From Bacteroidota bacterium (GTDB lineage Bacteria; Bacteroidota; Bacteroidia; Chitinophagales; Chitinophagaceae): a stretch of DNA of 64,000 nucleotides. The notes under the pieces were generated by a model. The model had not been told where the DNA came from. It worked only from the letters and a program-made list of their open reading frames with translations, and did not search any database. The stretch spans positions 62,001-126,000 of the forward strand of contig JADJJH010000007.1 of NCBI GenBank assembly GCA_016706595.1, given 5' to 3'. Below, in pieces: positions 20,701 to 28,992 of the stretch. Made by a program: the position numbers and the translations under genes. Within the stretch, counting starts at the first letter, position 1; each line of letters starts with the position of its first letter.

Positions 20701-20917
20701 TTCAACTTCGCCATCAATATGGGCACTGTATACCGGCGATATTGTCATTGACGAGAATATTGATTTACTAGATTTAGGTACTCTGGAAACAGAAATTTCT
20801 AATTTTTCTTTCGGTTATATAGCGGCTGATGTAAATGGGGATGGTAATGTGGATTTATTGGACAGCCCGGTTGTAGAACAAAACATCTCTAATTTTATTT
20901 TTTCGAATCATCCTTAA
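11702..20917 (+). CDS. Giant secreted modular protein (3071 aa) with FN3-like, adhesin, beta-helix, lectin-like domains and dockerin-like C-terminus
   Basis: It starts MKKITLMLKALF, a signal peptide with likely cleavage at TQA-Q around residue 26-27. Modules by residue: N-terminal domain of a type common in Bacteroidota cell-surface proteins (27-255), FN3-like (258-370), cleaved-adhesin/anchor-J-like beta-sandwich opening LEGGFESG (about 380-560), second FN3-like (565-680), long beta-helix (683-1516), Ig-like and PKD-like repeats (1520-1850), L-type-lectin-like sandwich (about 1859-2076), Ig-like, an unassigned beta domain, nidogen-like domain (2583-2773), and the shared C-terminal module (2880-3071, dockerin-like pair from 3012). 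No catalytic residues were identified. It is likely a surface adhesin, and the lectin-like module would fit carbohydrate binding. It sits between two terminators, so it is transcribed alone. Confidence 0.9.
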   Translation: MKKITLMLKALFTLVLSLFFYSSTQAQYVSIPVTGFNNDIVANGVGSSTIVGTTYPAIGVDGAMYSFHDNTFKYTAASALPTCFFPVSNTAASLRTAGLTYQFEPYTANNALTIDNNSTTYLTSPFANTGTLTLNTPTSYGKLFVLYETVVNVSPMVVDVVVTFTDATTQSFPANACVNWFTTTLPAYSGMGRTTPAGAIQCGATPNMFELQLSIDPSNSTKLVQSITFTLPASYTTGTTASTVNYFHALAVGGIAPCTTPPDQASALNLSSPSGTVVNGSFTAASSAPSGYLAVGYLAGSTPTLPVSGTTYTLGASLGTGKIVGVGASTSLSATGLFPGVSYDVYIYSYNSGPCATAYNTSSPLTGTITTSSVGASLLINPYLEGGFESGATLASNGWNVVNAATNAWTVGTVPTGFTNQSAYISNNGGAAWAFTNNSVTASHIYKDITFPAGENEIVLSFNWKALGEASAWDALIVYTCPTTITPIASSPTGTGNAATWTGGSPTAIGAQLWNQGTNLQTFTACLPASFAGTTQRIVLTWKNDGSGGVNPPAAVDNISLVSSVPVGPVDQATALTLTTISTSQIDVSYTAAATPPAGYVVVRYPNGATPTPPVTGTNYTLGNLLGSGTVVYIGTGTSFSSTGLLGSTTYDYYVYTYSTSTCAGNVYNVVSPLSGSQTTNACGTIGGTFAVGPTAPASPAGFPTLTAALAYISTNGLGSNTILELQNDYTSAYAATNETYPIVLPFNACINATKTLTIQPAATVTAPIIFSSASTQATFVFDGGSFVTIDGRPGGSGTDKFISIVNTSATAASAGNAVVMRNEATSNTLTFLDLSASNLNPATNAGTMAVGAVPGVVAIHSTTGIGGNDNNTISNCNIHTASTSGNLLNVGVYAYNNTTVGSAANNDNNTITSCNFYDIFHASAATAAIDILVGNNNWTISDNSYYQTASRTYATTAQTHRGFWITPGASALGSSGYTITGNYIGGTAANCGGTAYTMLGSIATLFQGMDVSVGTLSATNILNNTIQNIALTTTSTGNYFIGIGIASGNVNIGNAPGTGNTIGSATGNGSIVLNNSTTSSTASIAAGIRLGGGPTATINYNSIGSITINNGAFSNTFVGINVVGGGTSSNTITNNLIGSLSTANSIQTTGTGVAATAMGMSGIFVSSGPTNSTVSNNTIANLHSSYTGTSTTTALGMRGIDVVVGANTISNNTVRNLTSNSAAATSGNASAICGIVMRSTTAPTTISGNSIHTLKLTGTSTTAAMQISGLVVSCATTGSNLVSKNNIHSLSLTPANNAVTITGITVSAGSATYANNMIRLGFTELGAPITSGIQLRGITKGTAVANNFYHNSIYIGGTGVVSSTLNSFAFQRSTAPTALPNDEVLNNIFVNERSNASTGGKHYVFSASANTFLTTNFNDYYYTGNGGVFGLNVAADVAVYTPGWITGDLNSLSSDPIFINATGDAVVGDLHINPAVQTAIEQGGTFVSAVLDDIDNQTRSSLSPVDMGADAGNFLLLNPCTGVPGASTATLTNTSVICGSGTKTMYLAGFTGQPGNSYKWQESVSGLLGSFTDVTTGLGANTSSYTTAALTSSMYFQCVVYCTLTGDSTVSSSVQAIVTPAPTLVVTPASGTSVCSGANVDLAASGANTYTWTCNPGVGGYPMVSLLSTPNNLATVTARPTSTLASGTGAPPATVATPTWIYTVVGTDAGGCTSSASITLNVITSANIPLELNYTATPTSVCAPGTPVTFDVTHIGTIGSGQWVYNWYDAAGTTLLQSTTSALSTDSYTPATPSSVGNKVFMVKLSNTACPSSYAVASPSIFVGYTALNIATNANCGDNGIIVSYPEGSTDMTPWYVNDFSTGLQGAAFDAAYGNCNFTGGRCNITNQANGVNGTFLVRNPSSINTNNLTVNFKMSTAPRGFAFNILGADGMAWSYAPDVWQGTLTPGTGGFNAEGGSGTGFKLAFDATANGAINTPGAYLMYNCTTPDQGPSSPGVLAFKQGSFWQGLVNAPVSIQISENGYVTVSINNQIIFDHVPLPTAYLTANKSNWLHAFTARTGGSNQLHAIDDLNISYGTYEYSNNSTNGLDGSWQTENTFNGLSAGTYNIWVRNPNDPNCFSNTGSSIIGTSPSPSSAFTVPASGYQDVVCYNNTVTLTTDIFVPGATFLWEQSASASGPWTTAPGISNQANYTTDPLTVNTYFRLNFTCPASSTVTATPLLVTVNAGSIASTNSPQMVNCIGDSVTVTAVPGPNTTCVWYTTATGGSPVANGNSYTAAPTTLPTTYYVEPVTTVYSNHYVNGGQTIIGNTFGTATSGTGISTRFTTTASILIDSIKVNPGAAGTLVVALQNAGSATNISSFSFTVTAAMVGSFVNVPVNLTVPGSGNYQLTTTGVTCAYYSPYTGTYAASYMSLGGVFSITGGSTTATGAASTTVYGTCFRWAISSSCPAGSGARIPVLVTNNPAFDINITSNTSAFCAGTIESLAASSSNPYSSYTWTPITDLYIDAAATIPYTAALNLATVYAKPSSGGLKTYTVSTAGSGCSNSKSVILNVISIPNVSATASPASACTGGNVQMNAFIPSGVYTISSVPFAPEAVPATASTVTGDESTQTVNLGFNFGYFGSIYTNAIIHTNGYIQLGGSTPVCLTCYTPPAAPATGNPNNWVGIWADMSVTAGQVTYGMSGVAPNRKFVVNYNNVNYFSATPASTHQIILNEADNSVEIHVTSNVTTATNARALAIENASGTVAYVPTGRNSGTWTASNEAWKFTPVVGNYTFDWTANSTYLSATNIANPIAQAMVNNQTYTVVATDVNTGCTNTAVSNVIVNMPSSSNSTVSLPCGSSYVWNSNTYTTTGIYTITTMNVAGCDSVQTLDLTINPCNTVLNLTCFIQGYWDGTSQMQAVLANQGEPTTLGACDSIDVELHSDVAPYGVDASVRTVLQQNGTATCIFPPATGNKYIVVKHRSAVQTWSANPVTMGTSVAYNFSTAANQAYGDNQVQISTSPSIWALYTGDIVIDENIDLLDLGTLETEISNFSFGYIAADVNGDGNVDLLDSPVVEQNISNFIFSNHP
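20339..20914 (+). repeat. Shared C-terminal module, copy 3
   Basis: This copy is 576 bp. Both dockerin-like loops are intact (GDIVIDENIDLLD and ADVNGDGNVDLLD, from 20735) and it ends FIFSNHP. It is more diverged from copies 1 and 2 than they are from each other. Confidence 0.85.
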
Positions 20918-20941
20918 TAAGGGCATCAAGATTTGAATTAC

Positions 20942-20980
20942 AAAAAACACCTTGCTTCCCTAGAAGTAAGGTGTTTTTTT
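20942..20980 (+). terminator. Rho-independent terminator after the third giant gene
   Basis: The stem AAAAAACACCTTGCTTC pairs with GAAGTAAGGTGTTTTTTT (one G-T wobble, 4-base loop at 20959-20962) and runs straight into a T tract. The A tract upstream would let it act on both strands. Confidence 0.8.
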
Positions 20981-20985
20981 ATTAT

Positions 20986-21152
20986 ACCCAAATTACGCAA
21001 TAGGCTTTAACAAAGGCAAAGCATAGTGCGTTAGTTGGGGTTACCCCGCCTGTCCCGTAATTCGGGGATGCAGGAATTGTTTTCATTCAGACTTAACGGA
21101 TTTGAATTACAATTCATTCATCGATTTCGCATTTGTAATGCGGAATTTGGGT
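20986..21152. repeat. Short element with terminal inverted repeats (MITE-like candidate)
   Basis: ACCCAAATTACGCA at 20986-20999 is matched inversely by TGCGGAATTTGGGT at 21139-21152 (one mismatch). Inside are smaller palindromes: GGGGTTACCCC, an imperfect CCTGTCCCG..CGGGG pair, and TTCGCATT..AATGCGGAA near the right end. There is no ORF. It resembles the small non-coding repeats scattered through many Bacteroidota genomes. Whether it moves is not known. Confidence 0.45.
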
Positions 21153-21574
21153 TAAACAGGTATGTATTTTTTTAATTTGTAAGAATCTAGCGATGAAGTG
21201 TATAAGGGTAATTAAAATACACCAAGTAGCATAGGTAAAGTTTAATTAATGAATTGTTAATGAAATCAGTGGTAAATATAAAAGTTGTTAATATTTTGTG
21301 GTAATCAAAATTTAACGTTAGATTTACCAACCCAATTTAGGAATTGTAAATAATGCAAAAAGCACGTTCACAATTTCAATCGTATGAGATTTGATGCTAC
21401 ATTGATATTGATAAAATAATATAGAGTATAACATGACTACATTATCGACACCTGCTTTTAATTTGGCATTCAAGAGCTATCTTTTAACCTTAAAATAAAT
21501 AATTATCAAATTAGAAAAACAAAAAGAGAAACATTACGATTTAAACAAACAGTATTCATCTAAAAAACAAAACA
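21153..21574 (+). other. AT-rich promoter/leader region of the GEVED-rich giant gene
   Basis: No ORF or structured element was recognised. The last ~100 bases before the start at 21575 are A-rich and lack a Shine-Dalgarno-like motif. I see no convincing -33/-7 promoter pair. Confidence 0.35.
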
Positions 21575-24500
21575 ATGATTAAAATGAAACAAAAATTTAC
21601 ATGGCAAACACTCAATCGGCTCCGCGTGTTTTGCTTAACCCTACTTGTCTCGATGGCGAGTATAGGAGCTATTGCGCAAACAACCATTGCTACCACTCTA
21701 GCGAATAACAATGGGCAGTCTGGGGTTTGTTTTAATTTGTATAACTCTAATGCATATGCCATCAATATCAATGCTATTCAGTGTGCAGCAGGGCTTACTG
21801 GAACTCAAACTGTTGAATTATGGACTAAACCAGTTGCAGGTAACAACCAAGGTTTACCTGGCGCCATTTCGGTTGTGAATGGTTGGACACAACAAGCTTC
21901 TCAAACGGTAGCTACCACCCAAGATTTAGTTAACACCGGAGCAGCTTGCCAAACAGTTTTATCAGGTATGAATGTTTCATTAGCTGCTAATTCTTATTAT
22001 TTGGTTTTCCTTAAAATGGAGCTTAGATACAGCACGGTAGGTACGCAAACATGCTTATTTTCAGGAGGCGGTGTTTCCATTAATTCATGTGCTTTAAACG
22101 GATACGGTGGTCCAATAACAGGACCCACATTTAATCCTCGTGGCCTAGTAGGTGCAATCACTTTCTCGGCGGCATTGCCATGTTCTGGCACTCCGGCTCC
22201 GGGAAATACGGTTGCGTCTGCAAGTTCTGTGTGTACAGGAATCAATGTGAATTTAAGTTTACAGAATCCAACAATTGGTACTGGTGTATCTCATCAATGG
22301 TTTAATAACGCTGGTTTAATTGCCGGTGCAACAAATTCAACGTACAGTCAAGCAATTACAAGTCCAGAAAATTTTTATTGTAATGTTACTTGTGATAATG
22401 GAGGTTCTCCAATTACAACTGCATCTACTCCGGTTGCTGTAGGTTTAACTACGGGTTCAGCTTGTTTAACCTATTGTTCTTCGGTATCAAGTAATACGGC
22501 AGATGAAGAAATTTATCAAGTAACTTTAAATGGCTCTTCAACGAATCCATTATATGCAAATGGAAATGGTTGCACAACACCTGCGCCTGGTGCAGGTTCG
22601 CTACTTAGTCGATATTCTAATTTTAGAACATTAGGGCCTCTTACTACTGTTATGCAAGGTGCTACAGTGCCTTTAGAAGTTCGTCAAAACGAATGCGACG
22701 GACCCACATTATATGCAGCCGGCATTGGTGCTTGGATTGATTTTAACCAAAATGGATTATTTACCGATCCGGGTGAGGCTGTTTATATTGAGTCAACATC
22801 CACAGCAGCAACAGGTGCATCTCCTGGTGGCGATAAAGTAATTTCAAGTTTAGTTACCATTCCTATTGGTGCTACACCTGGTAGTACAGTTATGCGTGTT
22901 ATATGCGCAGAAGGATATTCCGGTGCTTCATTAACCCCATGTTTAAATTATGGTTATGGTGAAACAGAGGATTTTTTAATTGATATTACTGTTGCGCCTC
23001 CTTGTTCAGGTATTCCTAATCCGGGTAATACCATCGCGTCAAATATAAACCCTTGTCCGGGTACAACTGTAAATTTCAGTTTACAAAATACAACTGTAGG
23101 TACAGGTGTATCTTACCAATGGTATAATAATAGTGGTTTGATACCAGGCGCTACAACCGCATTTTATTCTCAGATTGCTACGGTAGCTGATGATGTGTAT
23201 TGCGATGTAACTTGCGGTAGTTCAACTACCACTTCAAACTTAGTTAGTTATACAATTAATAATTACGTAAATTGTTATTGCACACCAACACATTCATTTG
23301 GTACATCAGGTTCATTCTATGGCCAAATAAATAATGTAACATTTGATGCAATCAACAATACATCAACTTCACCGGTTACGGCACCTTATTATACAAACTA
23401 TGCACCAGGTGCTGGAACAACGGCTACTATTTATACTGGTACCAGCATTCCGTTAAGTGTAACTATAGGTTCATACGGATATGCAGTTGCTTGGATAGAT
23501 TGGGATCAAAGTGGTTCATTTGATGCAAGTGAGTATACTTATTTAGGTGTAGAGAATGTAGGTGTACCTGCAACTTTTACAACCTTAATTCCGGTTCCAT
23601 TAACTGCAACTCCTGGTATTACTAAAATCCGAGTAAGAAGTGAAGCTTATTTCAATGCTGCACCTTCTGCAACACAATCATGTGCAAATTTAAATTATGG
23701 AGAGTCTGAGGATTATACCCTTACGGTTGTAATTCCTTCTCCATGTGCTGGGGCACCTGCACCGGGTAATACTTTAGCAAGTGCAACATCAGTATGCCCA
23801 GGAACGAATGTAAATTTCTCATTGCAAAATGCTACCATAGGTATAGGCGTAACCTATCAATGGTATAATAACTCAGGTCTGATTGCTGGTGCAACCAATA
23901 GCTACTACTCACAAGTAGTATCAATTGCTGATGATTTCTATTGTGATGTTACTTGCAGTAACCTTGGATCTCCAATCACTACTGCATCAAACTTAGTAAG
24001 CATAGCAATGAATCCTGCCATTTTCTGCTATTGTTCAACTGGTTTAGGTGGAAGTTGTGGTATTAATTCTTGTAGCAGCGTTGAAGTTGTAGGTACAACT
24101 TTAAATAATATTACAGGACCGGGAGCATGTACAAATACATATAGCCAGTTTCCTCAATCAGGTTCTACAACAGCTTTACTTATTCCTGGTGCATCTTATA
24201 CCGTTAATATAGGAACACCTTCTGCAAGTAGTACTAGTCAAGGAGCTGTTTGGATTGACTACAATCAAAATGGTATTTTTGAAGCAAGTGAATTTACTTT
24301 CATCAGCAATAATATCTTGGCTGGTAGTACAGCAGGAGGAACTGTTATTATTCCAGTAACAGCCACTTCAGGTAGTACCGGTATGCGTGTTAGAACTGAT
24401 TGGGCAGGAACTACTTTGTTAACTGCAACAGACGCATGTACCACTAGAACATGGGTGAAACGGAAGATTATATTATCACGATCGCTCCATTACCAGCAAC

Positions 24501-27500
24501 ACCAAATGCACCTATACAAGCAAATACACCAAACTGTGCAACAGGTGGCGATTTAGCAGCGGTAGGTTCAGCGCCTCCGGGTGAAACTTGGTACTGGCAA
24601 ACATCTGCTTCAGGAACAAGCACAGCTTTCCCTGCAAGCTCAAACTACAATATTCTTGCAAATGGTACTTATTATTTACGTTCTCAAAGCAATGCTTACT
24701 TAGTATGGTCAACTGCTTCAAGTTCGATAACTGTAACCAATTTCCCTGTTGGTCCTACAGATCCTACAACTTCGGCACCAACAGGTAACCCTGCTTGTGG
24801 TTCGGTTACTTTAGTTTCATCAGTAGCAGCATCTGGCTCAACTAATTACTGGCAAGGAACGGATGCAACAGGCACAAGTTTAGCTTTATTAGCTGATGAT
24901 GGAAGTTCAAATAATCCATTTAACGCACCTGCAAGTGGAACTTATTACTTGCGTGCTCGCGACAATTCATCTTTCTGTTGGAGTAATAATGTGGCTACAA
25001 CAGCAACCATATTAGCAGTACCAACAGCCCCAATTTTAGGTGCAACACCATCTTCAATTTGCCCTAGTGGAAATTCAGCCTTAACTGCGATTGCACCTAG
25101 TGCACCTCCAACTGGTTATTCTGTAGCTTCTATTCCTTTTGCTCCAATTTCTGCCCCAGGTTCGGTTAATGCTGGTCCAATAGGTGATGATGTTGTGAGT
25201 GGTACTATTCCAATTGGATTCCCTTTCAATTTCTACGGAAATACCTACACTAATTTTGTGATTTCTACAAATGGTTTTATCTCATTTGACGCAGCTCCAG
25301 GATCTGGATGTTGCTCAGGTGGAATAATTCCAACAGCAGGCGGTCCAAATAATTTAATCGCAGCAATGTGGGATGATTTGTACGTAGGTTCTCCAAATTC
25401 TATAGACTATTTTAATTTAACTAGTCCAAACAGATTAGTAGTTCGTTATAACAATGTGTCTCCATGTTGTTCAACAACACCAGCTCAATATGATGGTCAA
25501 ATTATTGTTTATGAATCAGGTATTATTGAAGTTCATACTACATCAGCTACTAATGGTGGAACAACAACCCAAGGTATTGAAGGTCCAGGCGGATTAGCTG
25601 GTACAGCGGTTCCTGGAAGAAATGCTACAGGATGGACAGCAAGCAATGATGCTTATCGTTTCTCTCCTATTCAAGCAATGGGCTTCTTATGGTCACCTAA
25701 TGGCCCTGGTTCAGGAATTGCTGCAGGTAATGAAGTGTTAGCCAATACAAGTGCTTCACCAAGTACAACAACTACCTATACAATGACCTTAACTGATCCA
25801 TTGAATGGATGTACAAATTCAGGTACAGTAGTTGTAAATGTATTACCAGTTCCACCGGCACCAAGTGCTACAGGAGGTTCAACACCATGTGGTGTGGGTT
25901 CTGCAACATTAACTGCAACAGGTACAGGTGGTACTTTAAATTGGTATGATGTGGCTTCAGGTGGTTCTATTTTGGGTACCGGTAGTACATTCAATACGCC
26001 TTCTATTGGTGCAAACACTACCTATTATGTTGAAGAAACAAATGGTACTTGTAATAGTACAAGAACCGCTGTTTTAGCAACTTACACACCTTCTGATCCG
26101 ATTAGTGCATCAAGTAATGTAAGTTATGTTTGTACCAACGGAGCAAACCTTTCTGCTAACTTAAGCGCTTCATCTACAAATGGTAATTATAACTACACTT
26201 GGAATCCGGGTGGATTAACAGGTGCAAACGTAACCGTTACACCAGGTACAACAACTACCTATACTGTAACCGGTGTTGATGGTTTATGTAGTAATACAGC
26301 AACCGTTACAATTAATGCAGGTTTAGTTCCAACCATCACTTCTACAACAGCTACACCGGCTTCACTTTGTGTAAGTGGTACTAGCCAATTAATTGTTGAT
26401 GCTGGTCAATTAGCTGGTTCATATTGTATACCAACAGTGGGTATCACTGGGGGCACTGGTGATTATATTGAAAGCGTTACGTTTAATACACTTTCTAATT
26501 TATTTAGTGGTGATAATCCTTCTGATTATGCCCTTTATCCTCAAACAACAACTGTTACAGCAGGTAGTACTTATGCATTATCAGTAACACCAGGTGCCGC
26601 GTTTGGACAAGGTATTGGTGTATGGATGGATTTCAACAGAAACGGTTCATTTAGCGATGCTGGCGAATTTGTTTTGGCTTCACCTTCTGGTACAGCAACA
26701 GTGTCAACTAACGTATTAGTTCCGGCTACAGCAAGTTCTGGTTTAGCTCGTATGCGTGTTGGGGCTTATTATGCTACAACTATGTCAAGTACACAATCTT
26801 GTGGTCATGGTGGTTTTGGAGAGTATGAAGATTATAATATCACAATCATTGGTGGTTTAAGTCCTTTATCATTTAACTGGACACCAGCTGCAGGTTTGTC
26901 ATCTACTACATCAGATGCACCAACAGCTACGGTATCTAGTACAAGTACTTATAGTGTAAATGTTAGTGATGCATTAGGTTGTTCAACTTCATCAAGCGTA
27001 ACCGTTACTGTTAACCAACCATCAAGTTCAACAGATAATGTTACAACTTGTGGTGCATATGTTTGGGCAGCAGACGGATTGACATATACCGCTGCAGGTA
27101 CATATACCGCTACTTCATTAAATGCAGGTGGTTGTGTTCATACCGCTACTTTGAATTTAACAATTGCATGTAATACGACTTTAAATCTAGTATGCTTCAT
27201 CGAAGGATATTGGGATGGAACAAGTCAAATGCAACCTGTACTTGCTACTCAAGGTCAACCAAGTACAACTGGTGCTTGTGACTCAATTGATGTAGAATTA
27301 CATAGCGATGTAGCCCCTTATGGCGTTGATGCAAGCGTTCGTGCCGTGTTAAATCAAAATGGTACAGCAACTTGTAATTTCCCACCAATGACAGGAAATA
27401 AATACATTGTTATCAAGCACAGAAATGCAGTACAAACATGGTCGGCTAATGCTGAACTAATGGGTACTACAGTGAACTATAATTTCAGTACGGCTGCCAC

Positions 27501-27741
27501 ACAAGCTTATGGTGCAAATCAAGTGCAAGTTGCAACTGGTGTTTATGCATTATACAGTGGTGATATTGTAGTGGATGAGAATGTAGATTTACTTGACCTT
27601 AGTGCTTTAGAAACAGATATCACAGCATTTGCCTTTGGTTATTTGTCTACTGACCTTAATGGTGATAGTAATGTAGATTTATTAGACGCATCATTAATTG
27701 AGCCAAACGTGAATGCATTCATTTTCTCGAATCATCCATAG
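21575..27741 (+). CDS. GEVED-rich giant secreted protein (~2056 aa) with dockerin-like C-terminus; frameshifted at 24453 as given
   Basis: Two overlapping frames (21575-24556 and 24451-27741) form one gene. The third GEVED domain breaks after TDACTTRTW in the first frame and resumes as GETEDYIITI in the second. One extra G in the GGG run at 24453-24455 restores a continuous domain. The signal peptide ends near SIGAIAQ. GEVED domains lie at nucleotides 22463-22990, 23270-23730, 24025-24486 and 26416-26850, each with A/VWIDxxQ/RxGxF...GE.EDY. Ig-like domains separate them, a nidogen-like domain is at 25108-25670, and the shared C-terminal module is at 27169-27738. GEVED domains are typical of large exported Bacteroidota proteins, with no proven activity. 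It is likely a surface or adhesin-like protein that works with the other three giants. Confidence 0.85.
27169..27738 (+). repeat. Shared C-terminal module, copy 4
   Basis: This copy is 570 bp, two codons shorter than the others. The dockerin-like loops from 27559 are GDIVVDENVDLLD and TDLNGDSNVDLLD, so one loop-2 Gly is replaced by Ser. The final FIFSNHP is conserved. It is the most diverged copy. Confidence 0.85.
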
Positions 27742-27773
27742 TTAGCTAAAGTATTCATTACTTTAATTTATAC

Positions 27774-27815
27774 ATTGGGGTTGTTAGTTTTAACTAACAA
27801 CCCCAATTTTTTTTT
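27774..27815 (+). terminator. Rho-independent terminator after the GEVED-rich giant gene
   Basis: A perfect palindrome of about 17 bp per arm (centre ATTGGGGTTGTTAGTT, then its exact complement) is followed by nine T. It separates the giant gene from the cohesin-like gene, so the two are not one simple operon. Confidence 0.9.
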
Positions 27816-27943
27816 AAAAAGAAATTTTGTTAAAAAATGAATTCAATGAACTATTAATAATTTATATCATTAACTTTATTATGCAAATTGAAAACGGAAT
27901 TTATTTTATACTTCAATTATTATTAAACAATAAATTAAAAAAT

Positions 27944-28921
27944 ATGAAAACACAAATCAAACAAAAATTTTTAGGAGCCATAGCATTGTTAGGGCTTTCG
28001 ATGTTATCTTATGTTGGTAATGCGCAAGAGCATCTTACCTTAAGTCTTGAAAATATTACATCAACAGCAAGTACCATTGAATACGATTTATATATCGTGA
28101 ATGATGGTAGTACAGACATTAAGTTGGCAGGTTGCGCATTTGGTGTGAATTATAACAATATGATATTAAATGGAGCTGTTGCTTCAGAAAATTCATATCA
28201 GTTTATTCCGGGTACAAAAGCACAAGCTTTAAGTGGTTTATCGGCTTATAGTGTACAAAATACACAAAACGATAAATTTTCACAATTACGGCTTACCATG
28301 TCACCTGCATTAAAAAATAATAGCGCAACCTTAGCAAAAAACGTTCCTTATAAAGTAGGCAGATTTGTATTTGCAAATTCTACAAATTGGGCAAGTAATA
28401 GCAATCCGTCATTTTCATTAAATGAATTTAATGTACCGGGTATCAGCACTTCATGCGCAATTGCTTATGTAAATAATTCCACTCATTACAAAGGGTTTAG
28501 TACTGCTTTGAAAAACTTAACTTGTAAAGTTGTACCATCACCCATGTTAAACCCAGGTGGCATACAAGTTGATGAAAATGGAAATGCAACTGCGTCGGCT
28601 TTAGTAAGAACAGAAAATGGAGTTCAACAAATTAACACCAAACAAGATGCCAATGCTCAATCTGCAACCTATGTAAGCATTTATCCTAATCCTACGCAAG
28701 ATATGGTACATGTTGATTTTCAAGTTACAAGTACAGTAAATACGCTTGTAAAAGTGATGGATATCAGAGGCCGTATTGTGAAGAAAATTCAAGCACGTTC
28801 TGAAAAAGGTTTTAATACAATGAGCGTAAGTTTACGTGAAGTACCTGCCGGAGTTTATAATGTTCAAGTTTATCAAGATAATAAGTTGACTTTTACAGAC
28901 AAGGTTACTAAAAAGGACTAG
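27944..28921 (+). CDS. Small secreted protein with cohesin-like domain and T9SS type A sorting domain
   Basis: The ATG at 27944 is preferred over the in-frame ATG at 27827 because it opens directly with a signal peptide (MKTQIKQKFLGAIALLG...VGNAQ), giving 325 aa. Mature residues about 28-190 form an all-beta domain starting LTLSLENI, then TIEYDLYIVND and LAGCAFGVNYNNMILNG. This is the cohesin-family pattern, in which a strand pair precedes an F.l.Yn..vl segment; that is a resemblance, not a proven homology. A linker is followed by the T9SS type A sorting domain (about 243-325: SIYPNPTQDMVHVDF...VPAGVYNVQVY). T9SS cargo of this type is exported and anchored at the cell surface or released. It directly follows four giants with dockerin-like ends, so it may be their receptor. 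Confidence 0.75.
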   Translation: MKTQIKQKFLGAIALLGLSMLSYVGNAQEHLTLSLENITSTASTIEYDLYIVNDGSTDIKLAGCAFGVNYNNMILNGAVASENSYQFIPGTKAQALSGLSAYSVQNTQNDKFSQLRLTMSPALKNNSATLAKNVPYKVGRFVFANSTNWASNSNPSFSLNEFNVPGISTSCAIAYVNNSTHYKGFSTALKNLTCKVVPSPMLNPGGIQVDENGNATASALVRTENGVQQINTKQDANAQSATYVSIYPNPTQDMVHVDFQVTSTVNTLVKVMDIRGRIVKKIQARSEKGFNTMSVSLREVPAGVYNVQVYQDNKLTFTDKVTKKD

Positions 28922-28945
28922 TTTAAGTAAATAGATAGTAAAAAG

Positions 28946-28973
28946 AAAGCCGTTCTGTAAAGAGCGGCTTTTA
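28946..28973. terminator. Terminator between convergent genes
   Basis: AAAGCCGTTCT and AGAGCGGCTTTT form a short hairpin 25 bases after the cohesin-like gene and just before the end of the minus-strand dehydrogenase gene. It could serve both strands. Confidence 0.6.
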
Positions 28974-28992
28974 ATTTATAAGCAATATATTT

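Noticed and set aside
24453..24455. Programmed frameshift or phase variation at the GGG run
   Set aside because: A three-base run is too short for efficient slippage, and other homopolymer errors lie nearby, so I kept it only as a lesser alternative to a sequencing error.
24451..27741. A separate gene starting at 24451
   Set aside because: Its first residues complete the GEVED domain begun in the other frame and it has no signal peptide, so it is the second half of one frameshifted gene.
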